Assembly: GCA_024235615.1 (NCBI GenBank)
Contig: JACKMB010000004.1
Coordinates: forward strand, 62,001 to 126,000
Reading direction: 5' to 3'
Origin: Thauera sp.
Lineage (GTDB): Bacteria > Pseudomonadota > Gammaproteobacteria > Burkholderiales > Rhodocyclaceae
DNA: 64,000 bases
The notes under the pieces are model-generated. The model was not told the DNA's origin. It saw only the letters and a list, made by a program, of their open reading frames with translations, and searched no databases. The position numbers were made by a program, and so were the translations under genes. Every line of letters starts with the position of its first letter. Within the stretch, counting starts at the first letter, position 1. Of this stretch, positions 20,435 through 29,028 are shown one piece after another.

Positions 20435-21493
20435 TCACGCCGCCACCAGGCGGCGGAAGAGGCCGAAGCTCCACTGCGCGCCCACGGTCAGCACCACCAC
20501 GCGCAGCACGTGGCACACGGTAACCAGGGGCACGCCCAGCTGCAGCACCTTGGCGGTAATGCACATCTCCGACACGCCGCCGGGTGCCGTCGCCAGCGCC
20601 AGGGTCGGCAGCGGCACCTCCGAGACCAGTCCGAGCAGGGCCGCGAGGGCGAACGCGAGCACGATCGACATCGCTCCGGTGAGGGCCGCTACGCTCATGA
20701 AGCGCGGCGCGGCGCGGAAGAACGCGCGCGAGAAGCGGCAGCCGAGGGCGCAGCCGATCAGCAGCTGTCCGCCATTGACGACCCAGGGCGGCAGCGCCGA
20801 GAGCGGCACGCCGGCCAGCGTCGCCAGCGCCACGCCGAGCAGCGGCCCGAGCACCCACGCGTTGGCGATGCGCAGCAGCTTGAACGCCCCCACGCCGAGC
20901 AGGCTCGCACCCACCAGCAGCGGAAAGTGCTGCGCATCCACCTCGCGGGCCAGGGGCACATAGACGTCGCTGCCCTGCACCCCGGCGAAGGTGAGCGCGA
21001 AGGGCAGCACCGACACCACCATCATGACCCGGATGGCGTGCGCCGCGGCGATGCGGTCCACCGCGCCGCCGTGGCGGTCGGCGAGGTTGGCCATCTCCGA
21101 GGCGCCGCCCGGCAGGGCGGCGAAGAAGGCGGTCGGCGCATCCACCCCCCCGAGGCGCAGCAGGATGAAGGCGTAGGCCATGCCGAGCACCAGCGAGCCC
21201 AGCGCGGCCGCGATCACCAGCGGCGCATGCAGGCCGAGCTGCGCCACCACCTCCGGGCTGAAATACAGCCCGAGCGCCGCCCCGATCGCCCATTGCCCCG
21301 TCTGCCTCCCCCCGGGGAGCGGACGCAGGTCGATGTCGGCCATGCGTGCGCCGGCCACGGCGAAAAGCGGACCGATCATCCACGGCAGCGGCAGGTGCAG
21401 GCGCTCGGCCAGCCAGCCGGCGAGCGTGGCGAGCGCGAGGGTGGGAAGGACCTGGCGCCAGGCGGTGAGACGGAGTGCGGAGATTGCGGACAT
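20435..21493 (-). CDS. AbrB-family integral membrane protein (putative transporter or regulator)
   Basis: A 352-residue membrane protein with two repeated halves, each with several helices. Conserved blocks are LPWMIGPLFAVAGARM, ALPGGASEMANLADRHGG, and in the second half VVNGGQLLIGCALGCRFS and ATAPGGVSEMCITAKVLQL. The two PGG(A/V)SEM motifs are the hallmark of the AbrB family (annotated as ammonia monooxygenase or AbrB duplication proteins; no enzyme activity is established). It lies 113 bases downstream of the periplasmic binding protein on the same strand and may share its transcript. Confidence 0.85.
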   Translation of the reverse strand: MSAISALRLTAWRQVLPTLALATLAGWLAERLHLPLPWMIGPLFAVAGARMADIDLRPLPGGRQTGQWAIGAALGLYFSPEVVAQLGLHAPLVIAAALGSLVLGMAYAFILLRLGGVDAPTAFFAALPGGASEMANLADRHGGAVDRIAAAHAIRVMMVVSVLPFALTFAGVQGSDVYVPLAREVDAQHFPLLVGASLLGVGAFKLLRIANAWVLGPLLGVALATLAGVPLSALPPWVVNGGQLLIGCALGCRFSRAFFRAAPRFMSVAALTGAMSIVLAFALAALLGLVSEVPLPTLALATAPGGVSEMCITAKVLQLGVPLVTVCHVLRVVVLTVGAQWSFGLFRRLVAA

Positions 21494-21606
21494 CGCCGGG
21501 AGATCGGGAGGAGACGTGGAAAGGGACGCTCGGGCGACAACGCGATCGGAGATCACGCTGCGCAGCGATGGCGGGCGCGGACCGGGTACCGGGTCGGCAG
21601 GGGGCC

Positions 21607-22716
21607 TCACTCGGAAAGCGGCCGGGTCTCCGCATCCCACTGGCGCAGGAAGGCCTGCTTCTTGGCCTGGTCCTGGTAGGCGAGCAGCCCGGAGCCGATG
21701 CGGATCGGACGGAAGGCATGCTTGAGGTTCTGGTGGAGCAGGGCGGCGGCGCTGTCCGCGCCCGCGGTGCCAGCGTCGGTGCGCACCGGCAGCAGGCCGA
21801 GGTTGGCGGCGAGCAGGGCCTGGCCGCGGGTCGACAGCAGGTGGTCGAGCCACAGCCGCGCCGCCGCCGGATGACGGGCACCGCGGGCGATGAATGCGAC
21901 CCGGCTCAGCACCAGGGTGTAGTCCTGTGGCAGCGCAACACCGAGCGCCGGGTCGCTGCGCGCACGCCGGTGCGCGTACGAGCCGAGCACGTTGTAGGCG
22001 AGCACCAGCTTTCCGGCGGCGACGCGGTCGAGCATCTCGCTGCTCACCGCATGCTGCTCCAGGCCTTGCCGGCCCATGCCGCGCGCGAGCTGCCAGAACA
22101 CGATCGGGTTGGCCTGCGCGTCCTGGGTGTGCAACAGCAGGCCGAGGCCGGAGCGCTCGGGGTCGTAGGTGGCGATGCGCCCGCGCAGCTGCGCCGGGTC
22201 GCGATCGAGCAGGCGGATCAGCTCGGCATGGCTGCCGGGGACGTCGGCCCCGTCGAGCAGGCGCTTGTTGTAGACGATCACCGCCGGCTCGTAGGTGGTG
22301 CCGAAGGCCTCGTCCTTCCACACCGCCCAGCGCGGCAGCGCCGCAGTCTCGGCGGAGCGGTGCGGCTGGGCGTGGCCGTCATTGACCAGCTTGACCTGCA
22401 GGTCCATCGCCGAGCTCCACACCACGTCGGCGCCGGGCACTCCGCGCCGGGCCTCGTCGACCACGCGCGCATGGAGCTGTGCCGAGTGCATGTCGTGGTA
22501 CTGCACCCGGACACCGGGATGCAGGGCCTCGAAATCGTCGATGACCGGCTTCACCACCTCGAGGTCGGTCGCCGCATAGACGACCACCACGCCCTCCAGG
22601 CGTGCCTGATCGAAACGGTCGGCGATCTGCTCGGCCCGTGCCGTCACGGTCGCCGCGGCCAGCGCGACGAATGCCAGCACCGTCTTCACCCAGGCCCGCG
22701 CACCGCTGATCCTCAT
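21607..22716 (-). CDS. Orphan periplasmic ABC-type substrate-binding protein
   Basis: A 369-residue exported protein (signal peptide 1-28, ending ATVTARA). It resembles the iron/phosphoglycerate-type binding proteins (AfuA/PgtC group): GVVVVYAATDLEVVKPVIDD, ADVVWSSAMDLQVKLVNDG, EPAVIVYNKRLL. A very strong AAGGAGG lies 6 bases before the ATG at 22716. No permease or ATPase gene is adjacent. Instead it is divergent from a TctD/TctE-type two-component system, and a copy of the shared 20-bp site lies in its promoter region. PgtC-like proteins can act in signal sensing, so a sensory partnership with the kinase is plausible but inferred. Confidence 0.82.
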   Translation of the reverse strand: MRISGARAWVKTVLAFVALAAATVTARAEQIADRFDQARLEGVVVVYAATDLEVVKPVIDDFEALHPGVRVQYHDMHSAQLHARVVDEARRGVPGADVVWSSAMDLQVKLVNDGHAQPHRSAETAALPRWAVWKDEAFGTTYEPAVIVYNKRLLDGADVPGSHAELIRLLDRDPAQLRGRIATYDPERSGLGLLLHTQDAQANPIVFWQLARGMGRQGLEQHAVSSEMLDRVAAGKLVLAYNVLGSYAHRRARSDPALGVALPQDYTLVLSRVAFIARGARHPAAARLWLDHLLSTRGQALLAANLGLLPVRTDAGTAGADSAAALLHQNLKHAFRPIRIGSGLLAYQDQAKKQAFLRQWDAETRPLSE

Positions 22717-22828
22717 CCCCCTTCCTCCTTGTGCTCCGGATGCACGCGGGTCCGCATTGCGATGCGGGCAATGCCCCGCATGCGCCGCCTTGGACGCACC
22801 CCGCCTTTGCGCCGATAATCCCGCACAC

Positions 22829-22848
22829 GCCTTTCGATTCACTTTCAG
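22829..22848 (-). promoter_or_regulatory. Inferred TctD-type response-regulator binding site, copy 1
   Basis: On the + strand this reads GCCTTTCGATTCACTTTCAG. It contains two CTTTC half-sites 11 bases apart (one helical turn), typical of OmpR-class regulators. Nearly identical sites occur at 25079-25098 and 30092-30111. All three have the same orientation relative to a downstream gene; here that gene is the binding protein (ATG 113 bases away). Confidence 0.7.
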
Positions 22849-22859
22849 CGGGAACACCG

Positions 22860-23549
22860 ATGCGCCTGTTGCTGGTCGAGGACCACGCCGAACTCGCCGA
22901 ATGGGTGGCGCGCTCGCTCCGGCACGCCGGTTTCGTGCTGGATGTGCTCAATCGTGGCGACCACGCCGACCAGGCCTTGCGCACCGAACGCTACGACCTG
23001 GTGATCCTCGACCTGTCGCTGCCCGGGCTGGACGGCCTCGAGGTGCTGCGCCGCCTGCGCAGCCGCGAGAGCGGCCCCGACAAGCCGGCACCCACGCCCG
23101 TCATGGTGCTCACCGCGCGCGGCAGCACCGATGAGCGCGTGCTCGGGCTCAACCTCGGCGCCGATGATTATCTGCCCAAACCCTTCGAGCTCGCCGAACT
23201 CGAGGCGCGCATCAAGGCGCTGCTGCGCCGTGCCGGCAACCAGGTGCCGCTGGTGCGCCTGGGACGGCTCGAGTTCGACACCACCACCCGCATGGCGGCG
23301 GTCGACGGCCAGGCGCTGGCGCTGACCCCGCGCGAGCTGGCCGTTCTGGAAGCGCTGCTGGCCCGGGTCGGCCGCCCCGTGGCGCGCGAGGCCCTGTTCG
23401 AGAAGGTGTTCGAGTTCGATGCGGACGCGCGCGTGGAGGCGATCGAGATCTACGTCTCGCGGCTGCGCAAGAAGCTCGAAGGCGCAGGCGTGGCGATCAA
23501 CACGCTGCGCGGCCTCGGCTACCTGCTCGCCGAGAAGCCGGCAGCCTGA
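22860..23549 (+). CDS. OmpR-family response regulator, TctD-like
   Basis: A 229-residue regulator. The receiver domain (1-120) has acidic Glu7/Asp8, phospho-acceptor Asp51 (ILDLSLPGLDG), Thr85 and Lys107. A winged-helix DNA-binding domain follows (125-225; LTPRELAVLEALL, VEAIEIYVSRLRKKL, IRTLRGLGYLL-type end). The following kinase starts 1 base after the stop. The adjacency to tctCBA and a porin suggests control of tricarboxylate uptake, as for TctD of enteric bacteria and pseudomonads. The upstream binding site suggests it acts on its own divergent region. Confidence 0.9.
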   Translation: MRLLLVEDHAELAEWVARSLRHAGFVLDVLNRGDHADQALRTERYDLVILDLSLPGLDGLEVLRRLRSRESGPDKPAPTPVMVLTARGSTDERVLGLNLGADDYLPKPFELAELEARIKALLRRAGNQVPLVRLGRLEFDTTTRMAAVDGQALALTPRELAVLEALLARVGRPVAREALFEKVFEFDADARVEAIEIYVSRLRKKLEGAGVAINTLRGLGYLLAEKPAA

Positions 23550-23550
23550 C

Positions 23551-25047
23551 ATGGCCGGCAGTTCCGGGTCCGGACCGGAAGGCCTCGGCGCGGACGAGCG
23601 CGGGCGGCCCACGACCGGACGCACGACGCCGGGGACCGCCGCCGCACACGGCGGCAGCCTGCGCCGACGCGTGCTGGTGTGGCTGCTGCCTCCGCTCGCA
23701 GTGCTGCTCCTCGTCAATGCCTTCTTCACCTACCGCAGCGCGCTCGACGCAGTGAACCAAGCCTACGATCGCACGCTCACCGCATCGGTGCGCGCGATCG
23801 GCGAACGCACCCACTCGCTCGCCGGCCAGATCCAGGTCGACATCCCCTACGCCGCCTTCGAAGGCTTCGAGGCCGACGCCGCCGAGCGCATCTTCCATGC
23901 CGTGTTCGACCCCGCGGGCGGGCTGGTCACCGGCTACGTCGACCTGCGCCCCCCGGAGCTGCCCGCGGACGACGGCAGCGTGCGCATCTTCGACCTGCGC
24001 TATGCCGGCGAGACGGTGCGCCTGGCGGCGATGCGCAAGCGCCTCTACGACCCCGCGCTGCGCGGCGGCGATGCGGTGCTGATCGTCTTCGCCGAGACCA
24101 CCGGCGCGCGCCGGGCGCTGGCGCGCGATCTGTTCGTCGCCAGCCTGCAGCGCCAGTCGCTGCTGGTGGCGGTGGGGGCGATCCTGGTGCTGGCCGCGCT
24201 CGGCACCGCATTCCGCCCGCTGCTGCGCGTGCGCGACCACATGCGCACACGCGACGAGGAGGATCTCACCCCGATACGCATGGAACGCGTGCCGAGCGAG
24301 ATCGCACCGCTGATCGACGCGATCAACCACCACATGGAGCGCCTGTCGGCGATGCTCGCGGCGCGCCGGCGCTTCCTCGCCGACGCCGCGCACCAGATCC
24401 GCACGCCCCTCGCGGTGCTCACCACGCAGGCTGAATACGGCCTGCGCCAGACCGACCCGGAGGAGATGCTGGAGACCTTCGCCAGCCTGCTGCGCAGCAC
24501 CCGGGCGGCGCGCCGGCTGGCCAACCAGATGCTGACGCTGTCGCGCGCCGAGGCGGTCAACGGCGTGATCGGCGAGCGCGCCACGCTCGACCTCGCCGGC
24601 CTGGTCAAGGACGTCGCGATGGAGCTCGCCCCGCTCGCGCTCAAGCGCGACATCGACCTCGCCTACGAGGGCATCGGCCACGCCCTGGCCATTCAGGGCA
24701 ACGCCCCGATGCTGCGCGAGATGGTCTCCAACCTGATCGACAACGCCATCCGCTACAGCTCGCCCGACTCGGCGGTGACCGTCGCCGTCGCCACCTTCGG
24801 CGAGGACGCGGTGGTGAGCGTCTGCGACCAGGGACCGGGCATTCCGGCAGCCGAGCGCGAGCGCGTGTTCCAGCGCTTCTACCGCATCCTCGGCCAGGGC
24901 GACAGCGAAGGCAGCGGCCTGGGCCTGGCGATCGTGCGCGAGATCGCGCTCGCCCACGGCGGCCGCGTGACGCTGCGCGACGGCGAGGGCGGGCGCGGCC
25001 TATGCGTGGAGGTCGAGCTGCCGCTGGGCAGCACCCCCGGCGCGTGA
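23551..25047 (+). CDS. Sensor histidine kinase, TctE-like
   Basis: A 498-residue inner-membrane kinase. Transmembrane helices at about 41-60 and 201-221 flank a ~140-residue periplasmic sensor. The phospho-acceptor is His281 (FLADAAHQIRTPLAVL). The ATPase domain carries the N box (EMVSNLIDNAIRY), G1 (VCDQGPGIP) and G2 (GSGLGLAIV). The N-terminal 35 residues are Gly/Ser/Pro-rich and unlike the family, so a later start is possible, although the ATG is right after the regulator stop. Two-component partner of the preceding gene; ligand probably a di- or tricarboxylate, by inference. Confidence 0.9.
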   Translation: MAGSSGSGPEGLGADERGRPTTGRTTPGTAAAHGGSLRRRVLVWLLPPLAVLLLVNAFFTYRSALDAVNQAYDRTLTASVRAIGERTHSLAGQIQVDIPYAAFEGFEADAAERIFHAVFDPAGGLVTGYVDLRPPELPADDGSVRIFDLRYAGETVRLAAMRKRLYDPALRGGDAVLIVFAETTGARRALARDLFVASLQRQSLLVAVGAILVLAALGTAFRPLLRVRDHMRTRDEEDLTPIRMERVPSEIAPLIDAINHHMERLSAMLAARRRFLADAAHQIRTPLAVLTTQAEYGLRQTDPEEMLETFASLLRSTRAARRLANQMLTLSRAEAVNGVIGERATLDLAGLVKDVAMELAPLALKRDIDLAYEGIGHALAIQGNAPMLREMVSNLIDNAIRYSSPDSAVTVAVATFGEDAVVSVCDQGPGIPAAERERVFQRFYRILGQGDSEGSGLGLAIVREIALAHGGRVTLRDGEGGRGLCVEVELPLGSTPGA

Positions 25048-25078
25048 ACCGGCCTCTTCTCCTCGTCTCCGCATCACG

Positions 25079-25098
25079 CTGAAAGCCGATCGAAAGGC
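25079..25098 (+). promoter_or_regulatory. Inferred TctD-type response-regulator binding site, copy 2 (porin)
   Basis: The + strand reads CTGAAAGCCGATCGAAAGGC, the reverse complement of the consensus found at 22829 and 30092. It ends 71 bases before the porin start codon, in the same orientation as at tctC, so it is likely an activator site for porin transcription. Confidence 0.7.
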
Positions 25099-25169
25099 GT
25101 CGGCGCTGCAATGCGCGCCACGCGCCCGATTCACCCGGCGCGTACATCCGAACGATCGAGGAGACTCCC

Positions 25170-26213
25170 ATGCAACGCCTTTCCGCGCCGGCCCTGATGG
25201 CCGCCGCCCTCGCCCTGCCATCGCTCGCGCTGGCCCAGTCCAACGTCACCGTGTACGGCCTGATCGACCTCAACCTCGGCTACGAGAGGTCCGGATCGCA
25301 ACGCTACGAGGGCGTCGGCCACGGCGAGCTCAACGGCTCGCGCCTCGGCTTCCGCGGCACCGAAGACCTCGGCAACGGCAACAAGGCCCTGTTCGTGCTC
25401 GAGAGCGGTTTCGACCCCTCGACCGGCCTCGCCGAGCAGGGCGGGCGGCTGTTCGGCCGCCAGTCCTTCGTCGGCCTGGAGAACGGCCTCGGCCGCGTCA
25501 CCCTAGGGCGGCAGTACTCGCCCGCCTTCGATGCGCTCGACCCCTTCGACGCCACCGGCAACGCCGACCGCAGCGCCGGCCTGCTGATCCGCAAGACGGG
25601 CGCCGTCAAGCCCGCCTACGAGGTGCGCTTCGACAACATGATCAAGTACCGCTCGGCCAAGCTCTCGGGCTTCGAGCTCGAGGCCGGCTACTGGTTCGGC
25701 AAGGAGGCCGGGACCGATTCGACCGCGCGCCAGGAAGGCGACGGCCACGGCATCGCGCTGCTCTACGCCAACGGTGCGTTCGCCGGCGCGCTGACGACCC
25801 AGTCCGTACAACGCGACGCCACCGGCGGCAAGGTGCGCACGAGCGGCTTCGGCGCGGCCTACGACTTCGGCACCTTCAAGCCCTACTTCGCCTGGTCGCA
25901 GGACAAGGAGAGCGGCAGCGTGGGCAGTGGCAAGGCGCGCAGCTGGGACCTCGGCACCGAGATCCGCATCGATCCTGCGAACACCGTGGCGCTGAGCTAC
26001 GCCGACCGCGACGAATCCGACGGCGCCGCGAGCGAGGATGCCCACGGCTGGTCGGCCTACTACCTGCATGCGCTGTCCAAGCGCACCACGGTGTACGCCG
26101 GCTACTCGCAGCTCGACAACGACAACGGCGCCAACTACGCCATCGGCAACCTGAGTCCGGCAGCCGGGGACAAGCACCAGGTCATGATGGCCGGCATGCG
26201 CCACCGCTTCTGA
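25170..26213 (+). CDS. Gram-negative porin (Omp32-like)
   Basis: A 347-residue outer-membrane beta-barrel. The signal peptide ends ALPSLALA before QSNVTVYGLIDLNLGY, the typical start of betaproteobacterial trimeric porins, and the chain ends in Phe (MRHRF) for BAM recognition. Internal strands alternate hydrophobic residues with many Gly/Tyr, and a PFDATGNADRS constriction-loop-like segment is present. Its position between tctDE and tctCBA, and the shared upstream site, suggest an entry pore for anionic organic acids, as with OpdH in Pseudomonas. Substrate is inferred. A strong intrinsic terminator follows. Confidence 0.93.
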   Translation: MQRLSAPALMAAALALPSLALAQSNVTVYGLIDLNLGYERSGSQRYEGVGHGELNGSRLGFRGTEDLGNGNKALFVLESGFDPSTGLAEQGGRLFGRQSFVGLENGLGRVTLGRQYSPAFDALDPFDATGNADRSAGLLIRKTGAVKPAYEVRFDNMIKYRSAKLSGFELEAGYWFGKEAGTDSTARQEGDGHGIALLYANGAFAGALTTQSVQRDATGGKVRTSGFGAAYDFGTFKPYFAWSQDKESGSVGSGKARSWDLGTEIRIDPANTVALSYADRDESDGAASEDAHGWSAYYLHALSKRTTVYAGYSQLDNDNGANYAIGNLSPAAGDKHQVMMAGMRHRF

Positions 26214-26241
26214 TCGATCCGGCAAGGCGACGCTTTGTTGC

Positions 26242-26284
26242 AAGGCAGGTGCACGCGGGAACCTCCCGCTCCACCTGCCTTTTT
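26242..26284 (+). terminator. Intrinsic terminator of the porin gene
   Basis: The stem AAGGCAGGTG ... CACCTGCCTT contains an inner GCGGGA/TCCCGC extension and is followed by TTTTT. It lies 29 bases after the porin stop codon. Confidence 0.92.
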
Positions 26285-26467
26285 GCGTCTACGCGCCACC
26301 TTTGCAGCGACGGTGCCCGGCAACCCCGACCACAGCCGAACCCGGCGGCGGCCGTCTCGCTTTTCTGCCGTTTCCTTCCCTTCCCGAACCCGCGACCCCG
26401 ACATGAAGCAAGGCCCGCTCCAGGGCGCCTCGGCCTGCGGCACGGCGGGCGAGGTCACGCCGGAAGG

Positions 26468-26841
26468 TTCGCGGCTGCCGCCGCTCCTACAGGCGGGCCG
26501 GGACGCGTGGCGGGGCTCCGGGACACGTGGTGGTTCCTGTAGGAGCGCCGGCAGGCGCGAAAACGGCGGTGTCGTCCGGGACGCGCGTCATTTGCCGGAC
26601 CGTCGTGTTCGCAGCTGCCGCAGCGCCTACAGGCGGGCCGGGACGCGTGGCGGGGCTCCGGGACGCGTGGTGGTTCCTGTAGGAGCGCCGGCAGGCGCGA
26701 AAACGGCGGTGTCGTCCGGGACGCGCGTCGTTTGCCGGATCGCCGGATTCGCAGCTGCCGCAGCGCCTACAGGCGGGCCGGGACGCGTGGCGGGGCTCCG
26801 GGACGCGCGCTGGTTCATGTAGGAGCGCCGGCAGGCGCGAA
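26468..26841. repeat. REP-pair array, 140-bp period
   Basis: Direct elements TGTAGGAGCGCCGGCAGGCG start at 26538, 26678 and 26818, exactly 140 bases apart. Inverted partners (TTCGC(G/A)GCTGCCGC...CTACAG) are at 26468, 26606 and 26748. The spacers are near-identical between units but differ from those at other loci. The array lies between the convergent ends of the porin and tctA and is flanked by two intrinsic terminators. Confidence 0.92.
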
Positions 26842-26880
26842 TGGGGCGCTGGCGATACGCTCGGCGCTCAGGCGCACGCG

Positions 26881-26909
26881 CAAAAAAATGAGCGCCCGCA
26901 GGCGCTCAT
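26881..26909 (-). terminator. Intrinsic terminator of tctCBA
   Basis: A 9-bp stem ATGAGCGCC / GGCGCTCAT (26888-26896 with 26901-26909) has a CGCA loop. On the minus strand it is followed by seven T residues, the end signal of the tctCBA operon. Confidence 0.9.
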
Positions 26910-27003
26910 CGAAAATGCAGCAGGCCCGAACGGAGGCCCGCCGCGATCGCGGATTCCGGTCATGGGAGGAGCACCCCGGAATCCGTGGAGGTGATCGTCG
27001 CGA

Positions 27004-28506
27004 TCAGGCGGCGGCCGCCTTGCGCTGCTCGATCATGCGCATCAGGCGCGGCCCCACCAGCATCGCCACCGCAGCCACCCACAGGCCGATCGAGATCGGG
27101 CTGGCGAACAGCACGCCGACGTCGCCGTCGCTGATCGACAGGGCGCGGCGCAGGTTCTGCTCCATCATGTCGCCGAGCACGAAGCCGAGGATGAAGGGCG
27201 CGATCGGGAAGTTCATCACCCGCAGCAGGTAGCCGACGCCGCCGATCAGGGTGCCGAGGATGAGGTCGAAGGTCGTGCCATGCACCGCATACACGCCCAC
27301 CAGCGAGATCGCCGCCACGCCCGGCACCAGCAGCCAGTTGGGGATCGAGAGGAACTTCACGAACACGCGGATCAGCGGGATGTTGAGCACCAGCAGCATC
27401 ACGTTGGCGATGAAGAGCGAGGCGATCAGGCCCCACACGATCACCGGCTGGTCCTGGAACAGCGTCGGACCGGGGGTGATGTTGTACAGCGTGAGCGCAC
27501 CGATCATCACCGCGGTGGTGCCCGAGCCCGGCACGCCCAGGGTCAGCATCGGCACCAGCGAGCCGTTGGCCGAGGCGTTGTTGGCCGCCTCGGGTGCCGC
27601 GACGCCGCGGATGTCGCCGTTGCCGAACTGGTGGTCCTTGCCCGCCATGCGGCGCTCCATCGCGTAGCACATCGCCGAGGCGATGGTGGCGCCGGCGCCC
27701 GGCAGCACGCCGATGAAGAAGCCGGAGAAGGCGGAACGCAGCATGGTCCACTTGGCCAGCATGAGCTCCTTCATGTTGAACAGGATGCGGCCGGTGATGG
27801 TGATCGGCTCGCTCGCGGTGTGCTCGTTCTGCAGCATCAGCATCAGCTCGCTGACCGCGAACAGGCCGATCACGATGACGATGAAGGGGATGCCGTCCTG
27901 CAGGTGCAGCATGTCGAAGGTGTAGCGATAGACGCCGCTGTTGGCGTCGATACCCACGGTCGACAGCAGCAGGCCGATCAGGCAGGCGGTCATCGCCTTG
28001 GGCAGCGAGTCGCCGACCAGGCCGCCGAGGCAGGACAGCGCCAGCACCATCAGCGCGAAGTATTCCGCCGGGCCGAAGGCGATCGCCCATTCGGCGAGCA
28101 GCGGCGCAAAGGCGACGATGCCGATGGTGGCGAGCAGGGCGCCGGTGAAGGAGGCGAGCGCCGACATCGACAACGCCGGCCCGGCGAGGCCCTTCTTGGC
28201 GAGCGGATAACCGTCGAGCGTGGTCATCACCGCACCGGCGTCGCCGGGCACGTTGATCAGGATCGCGGAGATGCGGCCGCCATACTCGCAGCCGGCATAC
28301 ACCGCGCACAGCAGGATCAGCGCCGACTCGGGCGGCAGCTTCATCGCGAACGCGATCGGCAGCAGGATGGCGACGCCGTTGATCGGGCCGAGGCCGGGCA
28401 GCAGGCCGACCACGGTGCCGATGAAGCAGCCGATCAGCGCGATCATCAGGTTCTCGGGCGTGCCGGCGACGGCGAAGCCCTGCATGAGCATAGACAAGGT
28501 TTCCAT
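27004..28506 (-). CDS. tctA: Tripartite tricarboxylate transporter large permease TctA
   Basis: A 500-residue inner-membrane protein with about 11-12 helices. The family blocks GLLPGLGPINGVAILLP (near the N terminus) and GVLPGAGATIASAMCYAMERR with GVAAPEAANNASANGSLVPMLTLGVPGS (centre) are clear. TctA is the main transport subunit, working with TctB and periplasmic TctC in sodium-dependent uptake of citrate-like acids. It starts 3 bases after tctB. Substrate is assigned only from family and context. Confidence 0.95.
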   Translation of the reverse strand: METLSMLMQGFAVAGTPENLMIALIGCFIGTVVGLLPGLGPINGVAILLPIAFAMKLPPESALILLCAVYAGCEYGGRISAILINVPGDAGAVMTTLDGYPLAKKGLAGPALSMSALASFTGALLATIGIVAFAPLLAEWAIAFGPAEYFALMVLALSCLGGLVGDSLPKAMTACLIGLLLSTVGIDANSGVYRYTFDMLHLQDGIPFIVIVIGLFAVSELMLMLQNEHTASEPITITGRILFNMKELMLAKWTMLRSAFSGFFIGVLPGAGATIASAMCYAMERRMAGKDHQFGNGDIRGVAAPEAANNASANGSLVPMLTLGVPGSGTTAVMIGALTLYNITPGPTLFQDQPVIVWGLIASLFIANVMLLVLNIPLIRVFVKFLSIPNWLLVPGVAAISLVGVYAVHGTTFDLILGTLIGGVGYLLRVMNFPIAPFILGFVLGDMMEQNLRRALSISDGDVGVLFASPISIGLWVAAVAMLVGPRLMRMIEQRKAAAA

Positions 28507-28509
28507 GGC

Positions 28510-28953
28510 TTACCCCAGGATGCCGTTGAGCCACAGCCCGGTCGGCAGCGCGACATCGAGCAGGCGGTCGAAGAAGAAGAACATGCCCACGCCGAGGCCG
28601 AGGCCGCCGACGATGCCCTGCCTCCAGCTGCCGCCGAAGAAGCGCGCCACCGGTACGGTCATCAGCGCGGTCGCGATCACGAAGCCGAGCTTGTCGAAGA
28701 GCAGCGCGTAGGCGAGCACGATCAGGAACAGCAGGCCGATGCGCTTGAGCACCGGGGGCGGCGCCCACACCGTCTCGCTCTTCTTCTCGAGCATCAGCGC
28801 GATCGCGCACAGGCCGAGCAGGAACAGCACCAGCAGCGGGAAGGCGCGCGGCCCCACCGGCTCGTAGGACATCGGCGCCTGCAGGTCCCAGCCGATCCAG
28901 ATGCCGGCCAGGCTCACCAGCAGCAGCACGCCGCCGAAGATTCTTTCACTCAT
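28510..28953 (-). CDS. tctB: Tripartite tricarboxylate transporter small membrane subunit TctB
   Basis: A 147-residue protein with four hydrophobic helices, usual for TctB. Start chosen at MSERIFGGVLLL (28953), with GGGAG about 8 bases upstream. The YEPVGPRAFPLLVL segment is typical of the family. Second gene of tctCBA, between tctC and tctA. Confidence 0.9.
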   Translation of the reverse strand: MSERIFGGVLLLVSLAGIWIGWDLQAPMSYEPVGPRAFPLLVLFLLGLCAIALMLEKKSETVWAPPPVLKRIGLLFLIVLAYALLFDKLGFVIATALMTVPVARFFGGSWRQGIVGGLGLGVGMFFFFDRLLDVALPTGLWLNGILG

Positions 28954-29028
28954 GGTCGAACTCCCGTGCGCCGCCTGCGATAGCACCCGATCGGGCGCCG
29001 GCAGGCCGGCAGGGTTTGTGGCGGAGGC

